DNA of 64,000 bases. Origin: Cephalotus follicularis (taxonomy: Eukaryota > Streptophyta > Magnoliopsida > Oxalidales > Cephalotaceae). Made by a program: the position numbers and the translations under genes. The stretch's first letter is position 1. Every line of letters starts with the position of its first letter. The stretch covers positions 360,791-424,790 of the forward strand of contig BDDD01000891.1 of NCBI GenBank assembly GCA_001972305.1, written 5' to 3'. The notes under the pieces were generated by a model. That model searched no databases and was not told the origin of the DNA. It was given only the letters and a program-made list of their open reading frames with translations. This document shows positions 25,059-37,369 of the stretch, piece by piece.

Positions 25059-25108
25059 TATTATTATTATTATTACTACTATTATTTATTTATTTATTTA
25101 TTTATTTT
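25059..25108. repeat. (ATT)n then (TTTA)n microsatellite
   Basis: A run of ATT triplets passes into TTTA tetramers and then a poly-A stretch, inside the solo LTR. Confidence 0.9.
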
Positions 25109-25124
25109 TAAAAAAAAAGAGCCA

Positions 25125-25152
25125 GGCGCGTCTAGAAGGCGCTAGACGCGCC
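25125..25152. repeat. perfect 11-bp inverted repeat in solo LTR
   Basis: GGCGCGTCTAG and CTAGACGCGCC are exact reverse complements separated by six bases. They could form a strong GC-rich hairpin in DNA or RNA. Confidence 0.9.
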
Positions 25153-25167
25153 AGGCAAAAATAAAGG

Positions 25168-25185
25168 ACACGGGCGTGCCCGTGT
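25168..25185. repeat. second hairpin palindrome in solo LTR
   Basis: ACACGGGC and GCCCGTGT form 8-bp perfect arms around a GT loop, 15 bp downstream of the first inverted repeat. Confidence 0.9.
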
Positions 25186-26599
25186 GAGAGAATAGAGAGT
25201 GAGAGTTAGAGAGCATGGGAGAGAGAGATGCGGAGAATGGCAGAGAGAGAGAACGCCGAGAGAAGACGACGTCGGACGAAGGCCTCGGACAGGGAGATGG
25301 CACGTGGGTCTTCCTCAGCCACCGATAAGCCTCCTTCCTCCTCTTTTTCCTTCTTTCTCTTCATTTTTTCTTCACCTGCCGTCACTGCCGGTTCTCCTTC
25401 GCCGCCGTTTTCATCACGGGTTGGGCCAGTCATGGTCTAGAAGACCACCTCTTCCCATTTTGATGGTGGCTAAGGCGTGATTTGTCCGGAATCGACAGGA
25501 ATTAGTCGGTTGAGTCAACTGAATGAGTTGACTCACTGCCGCCTGTGACGCCACGTTTGGCGCTAAGTCACGGCGAGTCATGGCCACCAGTGCATTTATC
25601 GGGGTGTTGGCGTCCATATATGTCATCATCGATCAAAGACGCATTGACCGAGTTGCACTAAGTCCGAACTCAGTGAGTTGGCGCCACTGTCCACCGTTCC
25701 ATGGCGTTCCGGGGCACTTCCAGGCGGGTCTCCGCCAGGATTGAGTAGACCTCTATTTTTGGAGTCCGTTGGTGTGATTGTTGGTGTTTTGACAGGTTGG
25801 CCAGAATCTGGTCGGAGTTCCAGTGATGCGCAGTGTTTACTGTGTGTGTATTTTATGTAATGCGAGTGTGATATTCCATGTAGAGTGAAGGATTTGATCG
25901 ATGATAGTGGAGTTTCTAATCCATGACATGTAATTCGATAGCCGAACTAGATACAAGCATCCGGTGAGACGCGGATCCTGTAGCTGATTCAAAGGATCGA
26001 TGGGCTAGTTCACGGGGGTTACGACATTGATACTGTGAGTGGGACATTCCCTTCCTTTATAATTGAAACTCTTGTTTGATATATGTGCCCTTTTGTATTG
26101 AGTCATTGATCGGGATATCGAATCTCACATGTCTTATGTTGAACATGTTCATTGTTTGATTTTTATGTATTTGTTTTGATTCTGGGTGACAGTGTCACCT
26201 TCTTTTTGTGTGTCTTTTTGTTTGTCATCGTGATATGTGATTTCATGCTTTGTATTCTGATGCTGGGAACTATGTCATATGTGACATGCAATAATGGTCT
26301 AGGGTGAGGTGTATGTTTGACGCTCAACTCTCCTTAGCATGCCCATTAGTCTATGATGGGGTGTTATGTGGGAACGGCCCCCGGGTTCCATACCTGGATC
26401 TGCGGCATACTATTGTCTATGATGGTATGCTGAGTGTGAGTGCAGTAAAGCTGCTCCATCACTCACTTGACAGACCATATTGCTAGTCTGATGATGTCAT
26501 GGCTATGTGGTTACAGCCTGTGTGGCTAGTGGGATAATATTTAACCTGTGTGGCTATGTGGCAGCCTGTGTGGCTATGATGATATGATGAGATGATATG

Positions 26600-26910
26600 G
26601 AGATGTTATGCACGTATTCTCTTGGACGAGGGTGGCTCGAACTTGGGTGTGTTGCGTGCACTGTAGCGGGTAGTGCTACGTTGTAGGCCTGTAATGGGCT
26701 GAACTGTGATACGAGATGAGATGTTTAGGCACGTATTCCCCTAGGACGAGGGTGGGGTGCGTGTGGTGACACGTAGGCCCCTCGGACAGGGTGTGCTGCG
26801 TGCAGCGTAGTAGGCCCCTCAGCAAGGGTGGGGTGCGTGCGGAGTCACGTGTGCCCCTTTTCGAGGGTGGGGTGCTATGTTGTAGGCTTGTAATGGGCTG
26901 AACTGAGCTG
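26600..26910. repeat. GGACGAGGGTGG minisatellite in solo LTR
   Basis: Imperfect units carry CACGTATTCCCC, GGACGAGGGTGG, GGTGCGTGC and GTAGGCCCCTC. A longer block, TTGTAGGC-TGTAATGGGCTGAACT, occurs twice (near 26680 and 26880). The related partial LTR at 33160-33430 has its own version of the same array. Confidence 0.75.
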
Positions 26911-27962
26911 ATGATGACAGAGGTACCAGTATCCCTTAGTTTTATTGTGTATGGGCACATTGATTGATGCACATTTCTTGATTTATGATTGTTGATCATA
27001 TCGGTAATTTCTTTGATATTTTTATGCTCTCTGATGCTTATTGTGATTCTTTCGTACTTATGGAGTACAACTTGAGTTCTGAAGATTTGTTTAATGGAGT
27101 CGTTTTGACATGTTTTTCATGTTTATTGTGATCTTGTTATATTCAGATGGTATTGTCCCAAGTTATGCTGTTTCGTTCAGCGGATGATCAGATGTTATGT
27201 TGAGTTTATAGTGCAGTTTCAGTTATTGTATTTTCAATTTCAGTATTGAGTTGTTAGCTTTCATCATTAACATATTGTTCATGACTATGTTCTTTTCGGG
27301 TTTCATTCTTCTATATTGTGGTTTATATTTCTTTCAGCACATCCGATTATTCATGGATGTAACAGGGAATGACTTGTCCCAACTCACTTAATCATTTGGA
27401 CTAACCCCCTCACAATTTTTCTTTTCAGATGTTGGTGAGCAGTTGTTAGGTCAGACTCAATTGTGGATGGACCACAAAGGCAGGACATGCTACAAGAATG
27501 TCAACACATGCATAGCTTCACTACATCAGAACTTTAATTATGCATTATATATGTTTTTAAATATATGTTTTCCTTATGGTTTTGTTTTAAAAGGGCAGAG
27601 CCCAATATAATTATGATTCATCCTTGCTGACATGGTTGAGTCAGAGCCCAACCCATGCAAGTTTATTAGTTTAAACAGTTGATTCCTCCTTCGGGAGTGT
27701 GTTTTGCTAAGGGCTGAGCCCGTTTATAAAATGTGTTTTTCTTTACAGGGGGCATAGTCCGATAAACGGATACTACATGCCCGATTTTCGTAAAAATTTA
27801 AGAGTTAGAAAAATTGTCAAGTTTTTGCAAAAATATCAACTTTATGATGGTTTTTAAGAAGTTTCAAAACAGTTTTTTTAAGTTATCACGTGGATGTTTT
27901 CGAAAGGAGGCTTGTCACGTGATGGTCACATGCATCTCGGTAGGGACGGGTGTCACAACTGT

Positions 27963-28912
<950 letters not shown>

Positions 28913-29085
28913 TGACCTTGATAATATTTGAGTTTTGGACAGTTAATTTTGAATGTTCCTTTTTTAGTTTCTACTTGGAAATTTGACTTGTACAATAATT
29001 TAATTTCTGAACTGGACAGGTTTCTTTCCGTACTAATGTTTTCCTTCCTAATATCAACAGCAATGGTAGCATCTGTCTGGACATT

Positions 29086-29088
<3 letters not shown>

Positions 29089-29117
<29 letters not shown>
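29089..29117. repeat. (TA)n microsatellite
   Basis: About 14 TA units directly follow the E2 exon 3 relic, where the reading frame is lost. Confidence 0.9.
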
Positions 29118-29118
<1 letters not shown>

Positions 29119-29639
29119 CTTATATTAAATGTTAATAAAACATCAAATTTGTCACATGCTATCTTTTGTTGTATTAAAGAGTGCAGAGCAAACACCTTTG
29201 ACTGCTCTCTATGTGGCAAATCTATTCCATGAGGTAGGATTGATTATGATCACATCTTAATGTCGAAATCAAGAGTTTTCTGATGCCTAATAGTTAATAT
29301 ATGATACACAATAACATTTCATGTTGTCTAAAGTTGTTCTTCTATCTACATTTATATTTCTTTTCTAACTCAGCGATACTAAAATGCATTCAAAGCATAT
29401 GTACATGAGCGTGTATGAGTTCATACAAAAAGCAAAGGCACGTGCACTCAAACATGTTGTTGGTGATCCCTTCAAGATAGGGTTAACTTGTCACTGATCG
29501 CTACCTAACAAACCCTGGTGAAATGAACTAATTTGTTAATACATCCATCCAAAATGCATCTGTTTAAGTTGTGATCTATGTTGCTCTTCATTCATTTCTC
29601 ATGTAATTAATACTGTGAGATGATAGTGTGCTCTCCCTA

Positions 29640-29870
29640 TAACTTTGTGGAGGGCTGAGCCCAAATATGATTTTCATCAATCCAAATTGGATTTAATCAA
29701 TCTATCATTAATTGATATTAGAATGATATGATTTTGATTTAGGTGTGGTCTACTGAGGGCTGAGCCCAAATACACCAACTGTGTTTTTCTTTACAAGGGG
29801 CATAGTCCGATAAACGAATACATCATGCCCGATTTTTGGGAGAATTTAAGAGTTAGAATTTATTTGAGTT
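29640..29870 (+). repeat. fragment of the solo-LTR family (3' part)
   Basis: GAGGGCTGAGCCCAAAT occurs twice. The block with TGTGTTTTTCTTTACA and GGGGCATAGTCCGATAAACG, then ATGCCCGATTTT, matches the solo LTR at 27700-27800. Only this 3' portion of the LTR is present, inside the CACTA element, and its flanks are unrelated. Confidence 0.75.
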
Positions 29871-30215
29871 GATCTTTCTACTTGCTTGACTTTGATTTAA
29901 ATGTTTGTGTTTATAACACTTCTTGGAGTATGACTTATACCTTTATCTTTTTATAGCTTTAACCCCTCCAACAAAAAAAAACTATACTCAAAACTTATAC
30001 CTTTATCTTTTTCGAGCATGTAACTCTTTATCTGAGGTAGTGTCTTAGCACTGTGAAAAACAGGTGGTTATTAAAGTAATAAATTATACTATGAATAGAG
30101 ATCCTTGGGGTGGGGAAACTGATTTATAGACCATAAACATAATCTATGCCATGAATACTAGCCATTTTGTAAATGTTCTTATGATCAGTTATTGGTGCTT
30201 GCTATGATTAAAATT
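29871..30215. other. AT-rich spacer
   Basis: Nothing recognisable. A short phrase, CTTATACCTTTATCTTTTT, occurs twice (near 29935 and 29995), a small local duplication. Confidence 0.4.
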
Positions 30216-30625
30216 GTCACGATGTAGGTTTTTGAGATATTGAAGACTGGACTTGGCGAAGATCCCCAACAACACCTTAGTGCTCCTTCCATTAGAACCT
30301 GCCCAATAGGACTTTTAAAACTCAATGCATTGCGTTTAGCTGATATCCTCAAAAACTAGATTTTTGGTAAGTAACTTTGTGATTGCAAATGGATCCATCT
30401 AAATCATTACCTAGATCTTCCTTTGCTTCTGGTGCTCAAAAAATCAATAATGTCTGTCTGAACATGCGTAAGTCAAAAACTCTAATGATATCTTGAAGTT
30501 GCATAATTGCAAATGCTTTTTGTTCCTTACAAGTGGTTTGTATGTTTGTAGGTTCATTGTTAAGTCATGCAGAATCTGTGATTCCTAATTTTTTGAACAA
30601 CGATGATGTACAACTCTTGAGGTGT
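30216..30625 (+). pseudogene. second captured gene fragment, three exon-like pieces
   Basis: Three open pieces in plus orientation have splice-like borders. About 30228-30357 reads VFEILKTGLGEDPQQHLSA and later GLLKLNALRLADILKN, then a stop. About 30391-30468 reads MDPSKSLPRSSFASGAQKIN. About 30552-30621 reads GSLLSHAESVIPNFLNNDDV and then QLLR. The amino-acid character looks like real protein, and the last piece follows a TTTGTAG acceptor. I do not recognise the family with confidence. A plant nodulin-homeobox (NDX)-type protein is one untested possibility. It lies in the CACTA element downstream of the E2 copy and so is probably a second captured host gene. Confidence 0.4.
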
Positions 30626-31455
30626 TTTGAACTTCAACCATTTCTTTTTTTTTATTGAATTCTTTCTTTGTTGTTTTAAAATAGATGATTACTTTTGGAT
30701 ATCTCTTATGTGTTATGCCATGTATAACTTTGAATGAAGCACATCACAATTGATGAGGTTGAGACATGAATTATAGCCATTTTTCTGTAGATTTAAGTAA
30801 GGAACATATAATGAAAAGATTGGTGGCTTTCAGGGGGTTCCTAGGATTTCAGGTTAAGCATGTGAATCTCTAACTTATGGTACAAACTTCTTTGTTTTGT
30901 ATTGCCATCACAAAGTTGAGAACCTTGTATTTTTTAAGTTATTAAGTTAATATTTGGTCAAACTTAGCTAATTGATTTTGTGGACAATTTATTTTTATTT
31001 ACTTATTTATAAGTCGCATGTGCTTTAAGTGGAGACGATCAACGGTGTTGACCAATGCTAAGTTTACAACTTTTCCTTCTAATTTTTGTATGTGAAGCTG
31101 TTTCCTATAAAAACAAATCCTGCATATTATATAAGTAGACCATGATTATTGACAATAAGGGCCACCAAGGCTTTAATGTTTGTCTCCAGAGTCGTGCAGC
31201 CCTGATTTGAATTCATTATTGTGTAACCTCGTAGACGTTGTAGATTTTCCAAACGTTAGTTCAACTTGATACAACTTTAACTCAGCACAGGTCTAGTGAA
31301 AGAATTCATGTGTTTTTCGTAAGTCAAACTCTCACAATCTCTCCTTGAACCTTATCTGATACAATTTTTCTTATGCAAGCATGTCGCCACCATGTGAAGG
31401 TTCACTCGTGGACCCACCATTGAAATATCAAAGCCAATATTAATTACATGAGAAA
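30626..31455. other. CACTA 3' non-coding region
   Basis: AT-rich with no recognisable gene. It may be the continuation of the captured fragment's introns. It ends where the right subterminal array begins. Confidence 0.4.
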
Positions 31456-32339
31456 TGCATCTGTTTACCGACCGCTTAAGCGGTCAGTAATTTAAATCAA
31501 TTACCAAAATTTCTTTTATTCTGCAACCACTTTTGTGCTTTTAGCGACCGCTTAAGCGGTTGCTAGATGTAAATTATTTACGAATTTTTTATTTTTTATT
31601 TTACTGATTTAGCAATGGTCGGTAATTTAAATCAAATACCAAAATTCCTTTTATTCTCCAACCGCTTTTGTGATTTTAGCGACCGCTAAAGCGGTTGCAA
31701 AATCTAAATTGTTTTCAAATTTTTTATTTTTTTTTACCGATTTAGCAACGGCTTTTTAGTTTTACCGATCGCTTAAGCGGTCGGTAATTTAAATCAGTTA
31801 CCAAAATTCCAGTTATTCTCCGACCGCATTTGTTCTTTTAGCGACCGCTAAAGCGGTTGCTAAATCTAAATAATTTACGGATTTTTTATTTTTTCACTGA
31901 TTTAGCAACGGCTTTTTAGTTTTACCGACCGTATAATTTAAATCAATTACCAAAATTTCTTTTATTTTCTGACCGCTTTTGTGGTTACTAAATTAGCAAC
32001 AGCTTTGTGGTTTTGCCAACAGCTTAAGCGGTCGGTAATTTAAATTCAATTATCAAAATTTCTTTTATTCTCCGACCGCTAAACCCTTTACCGACCGCTG
32101 AGGCGGTCGCTAAAATTCTTATATAATTAATTTCCGCACACCGATCAACAACAACCGCTCCCCTTACCGACCCTTAAAGCGGTCAGCAAATTATTCGAGC
32201 GGTCGGAAAGGTGGTCTCCCTTCAATCAGCGACCCAGGTATAAGCGGCCGTCTTTGCGGTCGGTGAAAATAAATACTGGCCGCTTTTAGGGTTTTAGCGA
32301 CCTCTTTGGCGGTCGCTAAATCCCCTGTTTCTAGTAGCA
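31456..32339. repeat. CACTA right subterminal palindromic array and terminal repeat
   Basis: Some 20 or more copies of a GCGACCGC / GCGGTCGGTAA word lie in both orientations. Many are joined as ACCGACCGCTTAAGCGGTCG-type perfect palindromes, spaced by AT-rich phrases such as TTTAAATCAATTACCAAAATT. Three to four longer units of about 110-150 bp repeat in tandem. The array ends in the terminal repeat (CCCTGTTTCTAGTAG). TNPA-type proteins bind such sites in En/Spm. Confidence 0.9.
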
Positions 32340-32471
32340 AATCATCTGGATATTTCTATAAGTATCTCAATTATTCTAGATTATTCACCGGCGGTCGCTA
32401 AATCCCCTATTTCTAGTAGTAAATCATCTGGATATTTCTATAAGTATCTCAATTATTCTAGATTATTCACC
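32308..32471 (+). repeat. 82-bp tandem duplication across the CACTA right end
   Basis: Copy 1 (32308-32389) and copy 2 (32390-32471) each begin GGCGGTCGCTAAATCCCC, include the TTTCTAGTAG terminus and continue into flanking DNA ending GATTATTCACC. They differ at only two positions that I can see. The unit contains both transposon end and flank, so it arose after insertion. Confidence 0.9.
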
Positions 32472-33174
32472 CTAATCAAGTTATTAGCCTATAAATGGAA
32501 ATGAACGTCATTTCATTTTTCTGGTTTGGTTGAAGTACTTACATCTTGCGAGTTTCCATCTTCTTCGCCATTTTCCCAAGAACTTTTCAAAGGAACCAGT
32601 GTGGAAGTGATCTATCTTTCACTCTCATAACAAAATATTACAAGGACTTGCTAACTGATCCGAAGCACCGAGAGGATAGCCAGCGATAGTTATTTTTGGT
32701 AAACCTGTGAGTGGGACATTCCCTTCCTTATAGTATTTTTGGGACTCATGTTTAATATGTACCCGGTTGTATTTGTGTTATATCATTATTCAATTAGAAT
32801 TTGAATCCCACATATATTATAATGATCATGTTCCATAACTGTGATGTGATTTACGAGCGGGTAAGTGCTCGGGCTCTGGGTGACTAAGTCGCCTTCCTAT
32901 CTTTATGTATCATTGTGATTATGATACCGTGTTTGTACTCTGATGCTGATACTCTGTTGTATGTCACATATGATACCTACCAGTCCAGGGTGAGATGTAC
33001 ATTCGACGCTCAATTCTCCTTAGCAGGCCCATTGGTTTATGATGAGGTGTTATGTGGGAACTGCCCCCGGGTGTACATGACCTGGATCTACGATATACTA
33101 TTGTCTTTGATGGTATGCTGAGTGTGAGTGCAACAGAGCTACTCTGTTACTCACATGTCGGACTGTGCTTGGTT

Positions 33175-33425
33175 ATTTGATTTGCACGCGGCTTCTCGTC
33201 GAGGGCTGGGTCCGTGCATTGATATGCCAGCCCCATGTGCGAGGTGTGCGGGTTATCGGACGAGGCCTGGGTCCCGGCAGTGATACGCAAGCCCCTCAGA
33301 CGAGGATGAGATATGATGCGTATGGTTTCTCGGACGAGGGCTGGGTCCATGCGTTGATACTCCGGTCCCTCAGACCCGAGGGTTGGGTCCGTGCGTTAAT
33401 GCGCCTGCCCCTCAGACAAGGTTGA
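33175..33425. repeat. CGAGGGCTGGGTCCGTGC minisatellite
   Basis: Five or so units of about 45-60 bp carry GACGAGG-CTGGGTCC, TGCGTTGATAC and GCCCCTCAGAC. The array occupies the position corresponding to the minisatellite in the solo LTR. Confidence 0.75.
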
Positions 33426-33529
33426 GGTAGGCACTCTGCACCGGTGTATGAAGGATGATGTACACATCCTATAGCCTTACCTAGATTATTGCTGCAGCGG
33501 TTGCACTGTAATCTCATGGAAATTGACGG

Positions 33530-33553
33530 ATATATATATATATATATATATAT
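33530..33553. repeat. (TA)n microsatellite
   Basis: About 12 TA units inside the partial LTR. Confidence 0.9.
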
Positions 33554-34172
33554 TGAGTATTGATATACCAGCATCCCCATAAATTTTGATTTATATGGGC
33601 ACATTTCTTGAACTATATTGATTTTATTCACTCTCGGATTGTCATTGTTACTTGGATTCCCAGTTTTGAAATATGAGTTGTTTTTGGAGTCTCCTTAATG
33701 TTATTTTTATTCCCTGGATTTATTTTACTCATGTCTTTAAATATATACATTCTTGATCATTTTGTATCACTTTCATTCAATGCATCCCATGTAGGTATGG
33801 ATGCAGTAGGGAATGACTTGTCCCAACTCACTTAGTCACTTGGACTAGCCCTCTCCTATTTACATTTTCAACTGAGGTAGCAGAGGACGCTTCACCTGAT
33901 CCACCATCACAGTAGATATTGCAATTACAAAAGGTAGACCACGAGAGTACAGGCACCTCACTGGCGAAGTTGGCCAATAATACATGCATGCGTGGGACAT
34001 ATGAGAGTATTATTATGTTTATGTTAAATAGATAAAAGTATATATAATGATGTGACAAAGACATTTTTGGAGTAATAATAGTCATGTAAGAAATAGAGTA
34101 TTTTAAAATCATGCGGTATTGTTGTGATAAAAATTGACATAAATTAGTTGTGGGTTCCTCCTTCGGGAGTTT

Positions 34173-34484
34173 GTGGATATAAATATATAGATGTATGTTA
34201 AGGCAGAGCTGGGATCAAAGAAGGCAGAGCTCCAATTGCCAGGGTACACCTCGGAGGATGACGTCAGAGCTCAAGTAGTGAAGTCAAACCTCAGTGCCTT
34301 GAAGGCAGACCTGGAAGTAGAGGTCAGAGGTCAGAGTCAAAGTAAGTATCAGAGCAAAAAGCTCGACGACAACCCTCAAAGGTAGAGGTCGGTCTTGGAA
34401 TAGAGAAGCTTAAGCAAAGCTTGATGAGTGAGCGCAGACCTCGGCGCTTAGCGCCCTGTTCTCTACTAAACACATAGTTTGACG
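34173..34484. other. GGCAGAGCTC-repeat region left of element C
   Basis: Short words AAGGCAGAGCT, GTCAGAGCTC, GGCAGACCT and GAGGTCAGAG recur over 34200-34440 in purine-rich sequence. It may be the start of yet another LTR. No gene is supported; the 64-codon frame at 34191 is purine-repeat derived. Confidence 0.4.
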
Positions 34485-34489
34485 TATGA

Positions 34490-37197
34490 TGTAATACACT
34501 GCTCGTTCGTAAATATATTTTATGGATTTTATATGTGTTTTCGGGCTTTTAATTTTGTTTAATTTTAAAAGTTCAGTTGCCCTATGATCGGGTTTATGCG
34601 AATTGTGCTGACTGATACCAGTCCGAAATTTGGGGTATGTTGTACTATGTTGGGTTTGAATTTTATTTATTTTATTATAATCCAAAATTATTTATTAAAA
34701 ACAATTTATTTACCTTTTATTTTAAAATTCCTTAATTCTTTTTATTTATATTTATTTTTTATTCTTTTTTTTCTTTTTTCCTATTTTACTAATTTCTCCT
34801 ACTTTCCTCCACCTTCCTCCTTCTTTCCAGCAAATCCCACCATCAAAATGTCATGTTAAGTCTCTATTTTTCTATATCTAATTCCAGAAAAAGCCTTCTT
34901 TCTTCCCCTTTTGTCAAATCATGTCTCCTCCTTTCTCCTTTCTTTAAGTGCCATTGCTATTTTATATGATACCTCATCTTTCTTGCAAGCCATTGTCAAA
35001 TCTGCATTGTGGGTGTGTATCAAGCTGTTGTGTATTTGTTTCATCAAATTCCTAGAGGTAATCTTAATCCTTTTTGTGTTATTTTGAGTTAAATTCGTTT
35101 AGTTTGCTAAGTTTCTCCTTGTTTTTGGTTTTCTTTTGGTTTTGGTCTCTTTGCCTCTGTTTTTGTTCACAGCATATTGTGTGTTTGTGCTTGAGTTCCT
35201 CCTGCTATTTTCTGTGTCCTTAACATCATTACAGGTTAGTAGATTCATCCCCTTTAATGATAGTTTTGTTTCAACAACATACTTTGAGTTTTTATGCTCT
35301 TGGAATCTTTGAGTCATCGATTCTTGTCTAAACATGTTGTCAATGTGTTAGTGATTTTGCAAACACGTTTTATACTCATATATGTGTCACAAACTGAGTT
35401 TATAACATCTGTATTTGATAAAACACAGAATTTGGACATCCATGTATAAATGTCTTCTTACTTCCTTTTGTAAGTTAAATCATTGACAGGTCGTTTCCTT
35501 GTCAAATTTTTATTTTTATGTCACCTACAAGTCATATATAATCATATGTTTATGTCCATATGTCTCTAGTTTGATGTAGAAACCATTTGAACCATTTTCA
35601 GTAGCAAATCGTCGAATTTCCAACTGTTCTGTCGCCCAGAACAGTCGGCTGTCTCTGTGGACAGTCGGCTGGAATTGGTTGTGTAGTCGACTGGAGGTAT
35701 GAACACAGTCGACTGCCAGCATTTTAGGTTGTGTAGTCGACTGGACCATATGAACAGTCGACTTCCAAGCCTCTCTAGTCGACTGGATCCCTGTTTTAGT
35801 CGACTGTTTTGCCCTAGAATGTGCTGTTTTCAACTGTTTTGATTCATTTGATCCCCGAATCGATCCGAATCTTTTCCAAACACTGATAAGAGTCTGTTTA
35901 ATGCTTCTGATGTGTTTTAGACTCTTATACGTATGTTTTTGAATGACTATTAGATTGTTGTGCTCCAAGTGGATTCCGTTTAAATTGTCTATTCGTAAGT
36001 AATTTGTGAACGCATAATATACGGATTTTCTGTTCCTTGGCTATCTGATGTTCGAACTGAAACTGTTTTGTTAAGCATCTTCGTTTATGAAATTGAGAAT
36101 GTTTTATGACTTTGACATGTTACGCATTTAAAGTTGGTTTGATATTTATATGATTTCGACTTTATCCATGCGATATGAAATTATACAATATGTTAAGACA
36201 TGATATGTTATAATACGATATGTTATGATACCATTGTGAACGGTTTCTGAATATGTTGAGAGAAAACATATGTCAAGTGATTTTAAGTTGATTTTGATAA
36301 ATCAATTATATTAAAAATAAATACTGAGTATTGTACCCACCTATGGGGCGTACCATAGGCACGTCGTGGGCCTGGCACGGGGACGTGACACTTCCGTAGT
36401 GGTGTGATTAGACTACGGCGTCTCTAAGTGTATGAATAAATCCCATGAGGTGGATTTATGGCTCCGTTATGTGATAGAGGCATATGAATCGATTCTAGTT
36501 TATGTGATCTGAGGTGAATTCAGATATGTGGTCCGATGTGTGATCGGACATGTATATGTGAGAATTGACTTGTGTAGTGCCGTACACTTCAATTCTAGTG
36601 GGCATGTGGAATTAGCGTCTCCCTTGCCAAAATTTATGATATGTTATATGAATATGGCTCGGTATGTTTTATGAACTATGATTTTGATGTTCTAAATGTT
36701 TCGTAATTGTTTCGAAAGATATGAAATTGTTATTTGAATATGATTAAACTGTTTTATCGGTTAATATTTCTGTTATGTTATTATTGAAATATTAACGTTT
36801 TTAAATTACCGTTTACTGTTTCCCTTATCCGTACTGAGGTTTGCTCAGCCGCGTTTTTGTTTCCATGCGGCAGGTTTTCAGGAGCAGCGAGGGAAAGTGT
36901 GATTGAGTGATAACCATCCTATGTGTTGGATCCTTAGGAGAGTGATCCTTATGTTATGTTTAATGGTCAGAAATGTGGACTATTATGTTTTAAGTTTTTA
37001 AATTGGAACTTATTTATGTTTTAAATTTTCCGCAACTGCTTAATATGTTAAGTGGTTAAGTTTTAATGTTTGATAAGACTGCCACGTTTTTGGCTGTTTT
37101 TGGCTAATAAAGTAAACTTATGTTTTGATATGCTTAGATAAGTAATGTTATGTATGATATGACCCTGTGACGACTCCCGCCATCCGGGGGTGTTACA
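34490..37197 (+). repeat. element C 5' LTR (2,708 bp)
   Basis: TG...CA ends (TGTAATAC to GTGTTACA). Between 35640 and 35810 it holds about eight GTCGACTG/GTCGGCTG words. Open frames within it (34584-34859, 35525-35968 minus) are accidental. Its 3' counterpart is 52749-58751, interrupted by element D; with the insert and one duplication copy removed the counterpart is about 2.71 kb. Confidence 0.95.
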
Positions 37198-37202
37198 GAT
37201 TT

Positions 37203-37214
37203 TGGTATCAGAGC
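37203..37214 (+). other. element C tRNA-iMet primer binding site
   Basis: TGGTATCAGAGC lies six bases after the LTR end and is a perfect match to the standard plant gypsy primer site. Confidence 0.95.
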
Positions 37215-37369
37215 TATAGGTTTTGTTTCCTGAGAAGACCTAACTAGGCTTGACCTGTGAGATTGGGTAGACACCGGGTCAGGTTGTTTCGCTTACGATT
37301 TTCTCACATGTTTTCTGTTTTCTGTTTTTGTTCCTTGTGATGTTTTATGCTTGGGATGCCTTTTCGTAG

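Larger units (their letters stand above)
24952..27957 (+). mobile_element. solo LTR (3,006 bp) with ACTGT target duplication
   Basis: The LTR begins TGTAACACCCGTG and ends GGGTGTCACA. It is flanked on both sides by ACTGT (24947-24951 and 27958-27962). No primer site, coding region or second LTR accompanies it, so it is a solo LTR left by recombination between the two LTRs of a complete element. Segments near 27590-27790 carry GGGCTGAGCCC words and a GGGGGCATAGTCCGATAAACG block found again at 29640-29870. The region 26030-27690 is related to 32700-34172. Open frames inside (25199-25480 and others) look accidental. Confidence 0.9.
32480..34172 (+). repeat. partial LTR related to the solo LTR
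   Basis: The segments TGTGAGTGGGACATTCCCTT (near 32706), GGGAATGACTTGTCCCAACT (near 33810) and TTCCTCCTTCGGGAGT (near 34155) match the solo LTR at about 26035, 27366 and 27685 in the same order. The terminal part of the family LTR is missing. CTATAAATGG near 32490 could be its TATA box. No coding region accompanies it. Confidence 0.7.

Noticed and set aside
25199..25480. Arg-rich and Ser-rich open frames in the solo LTR
   Set aside because: They derive from purine-rich and pyrimidine-rich leader sequence of an LTR and overlap on both strands.
34584..34859. Hydrophobic open frame repeated at 52843-53052
   Set aside because: T-rich LTR sequence of element C; the similarity between the two is just the LTR pair.
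37203..37214. tRNA gene fragment
   Set aside because: TGGTATCAGAGC is the complement of a tRNA 3' end at the LTR border, i.e. a primer binding site. No cloverleaf is present here or at 5729 or 44138.
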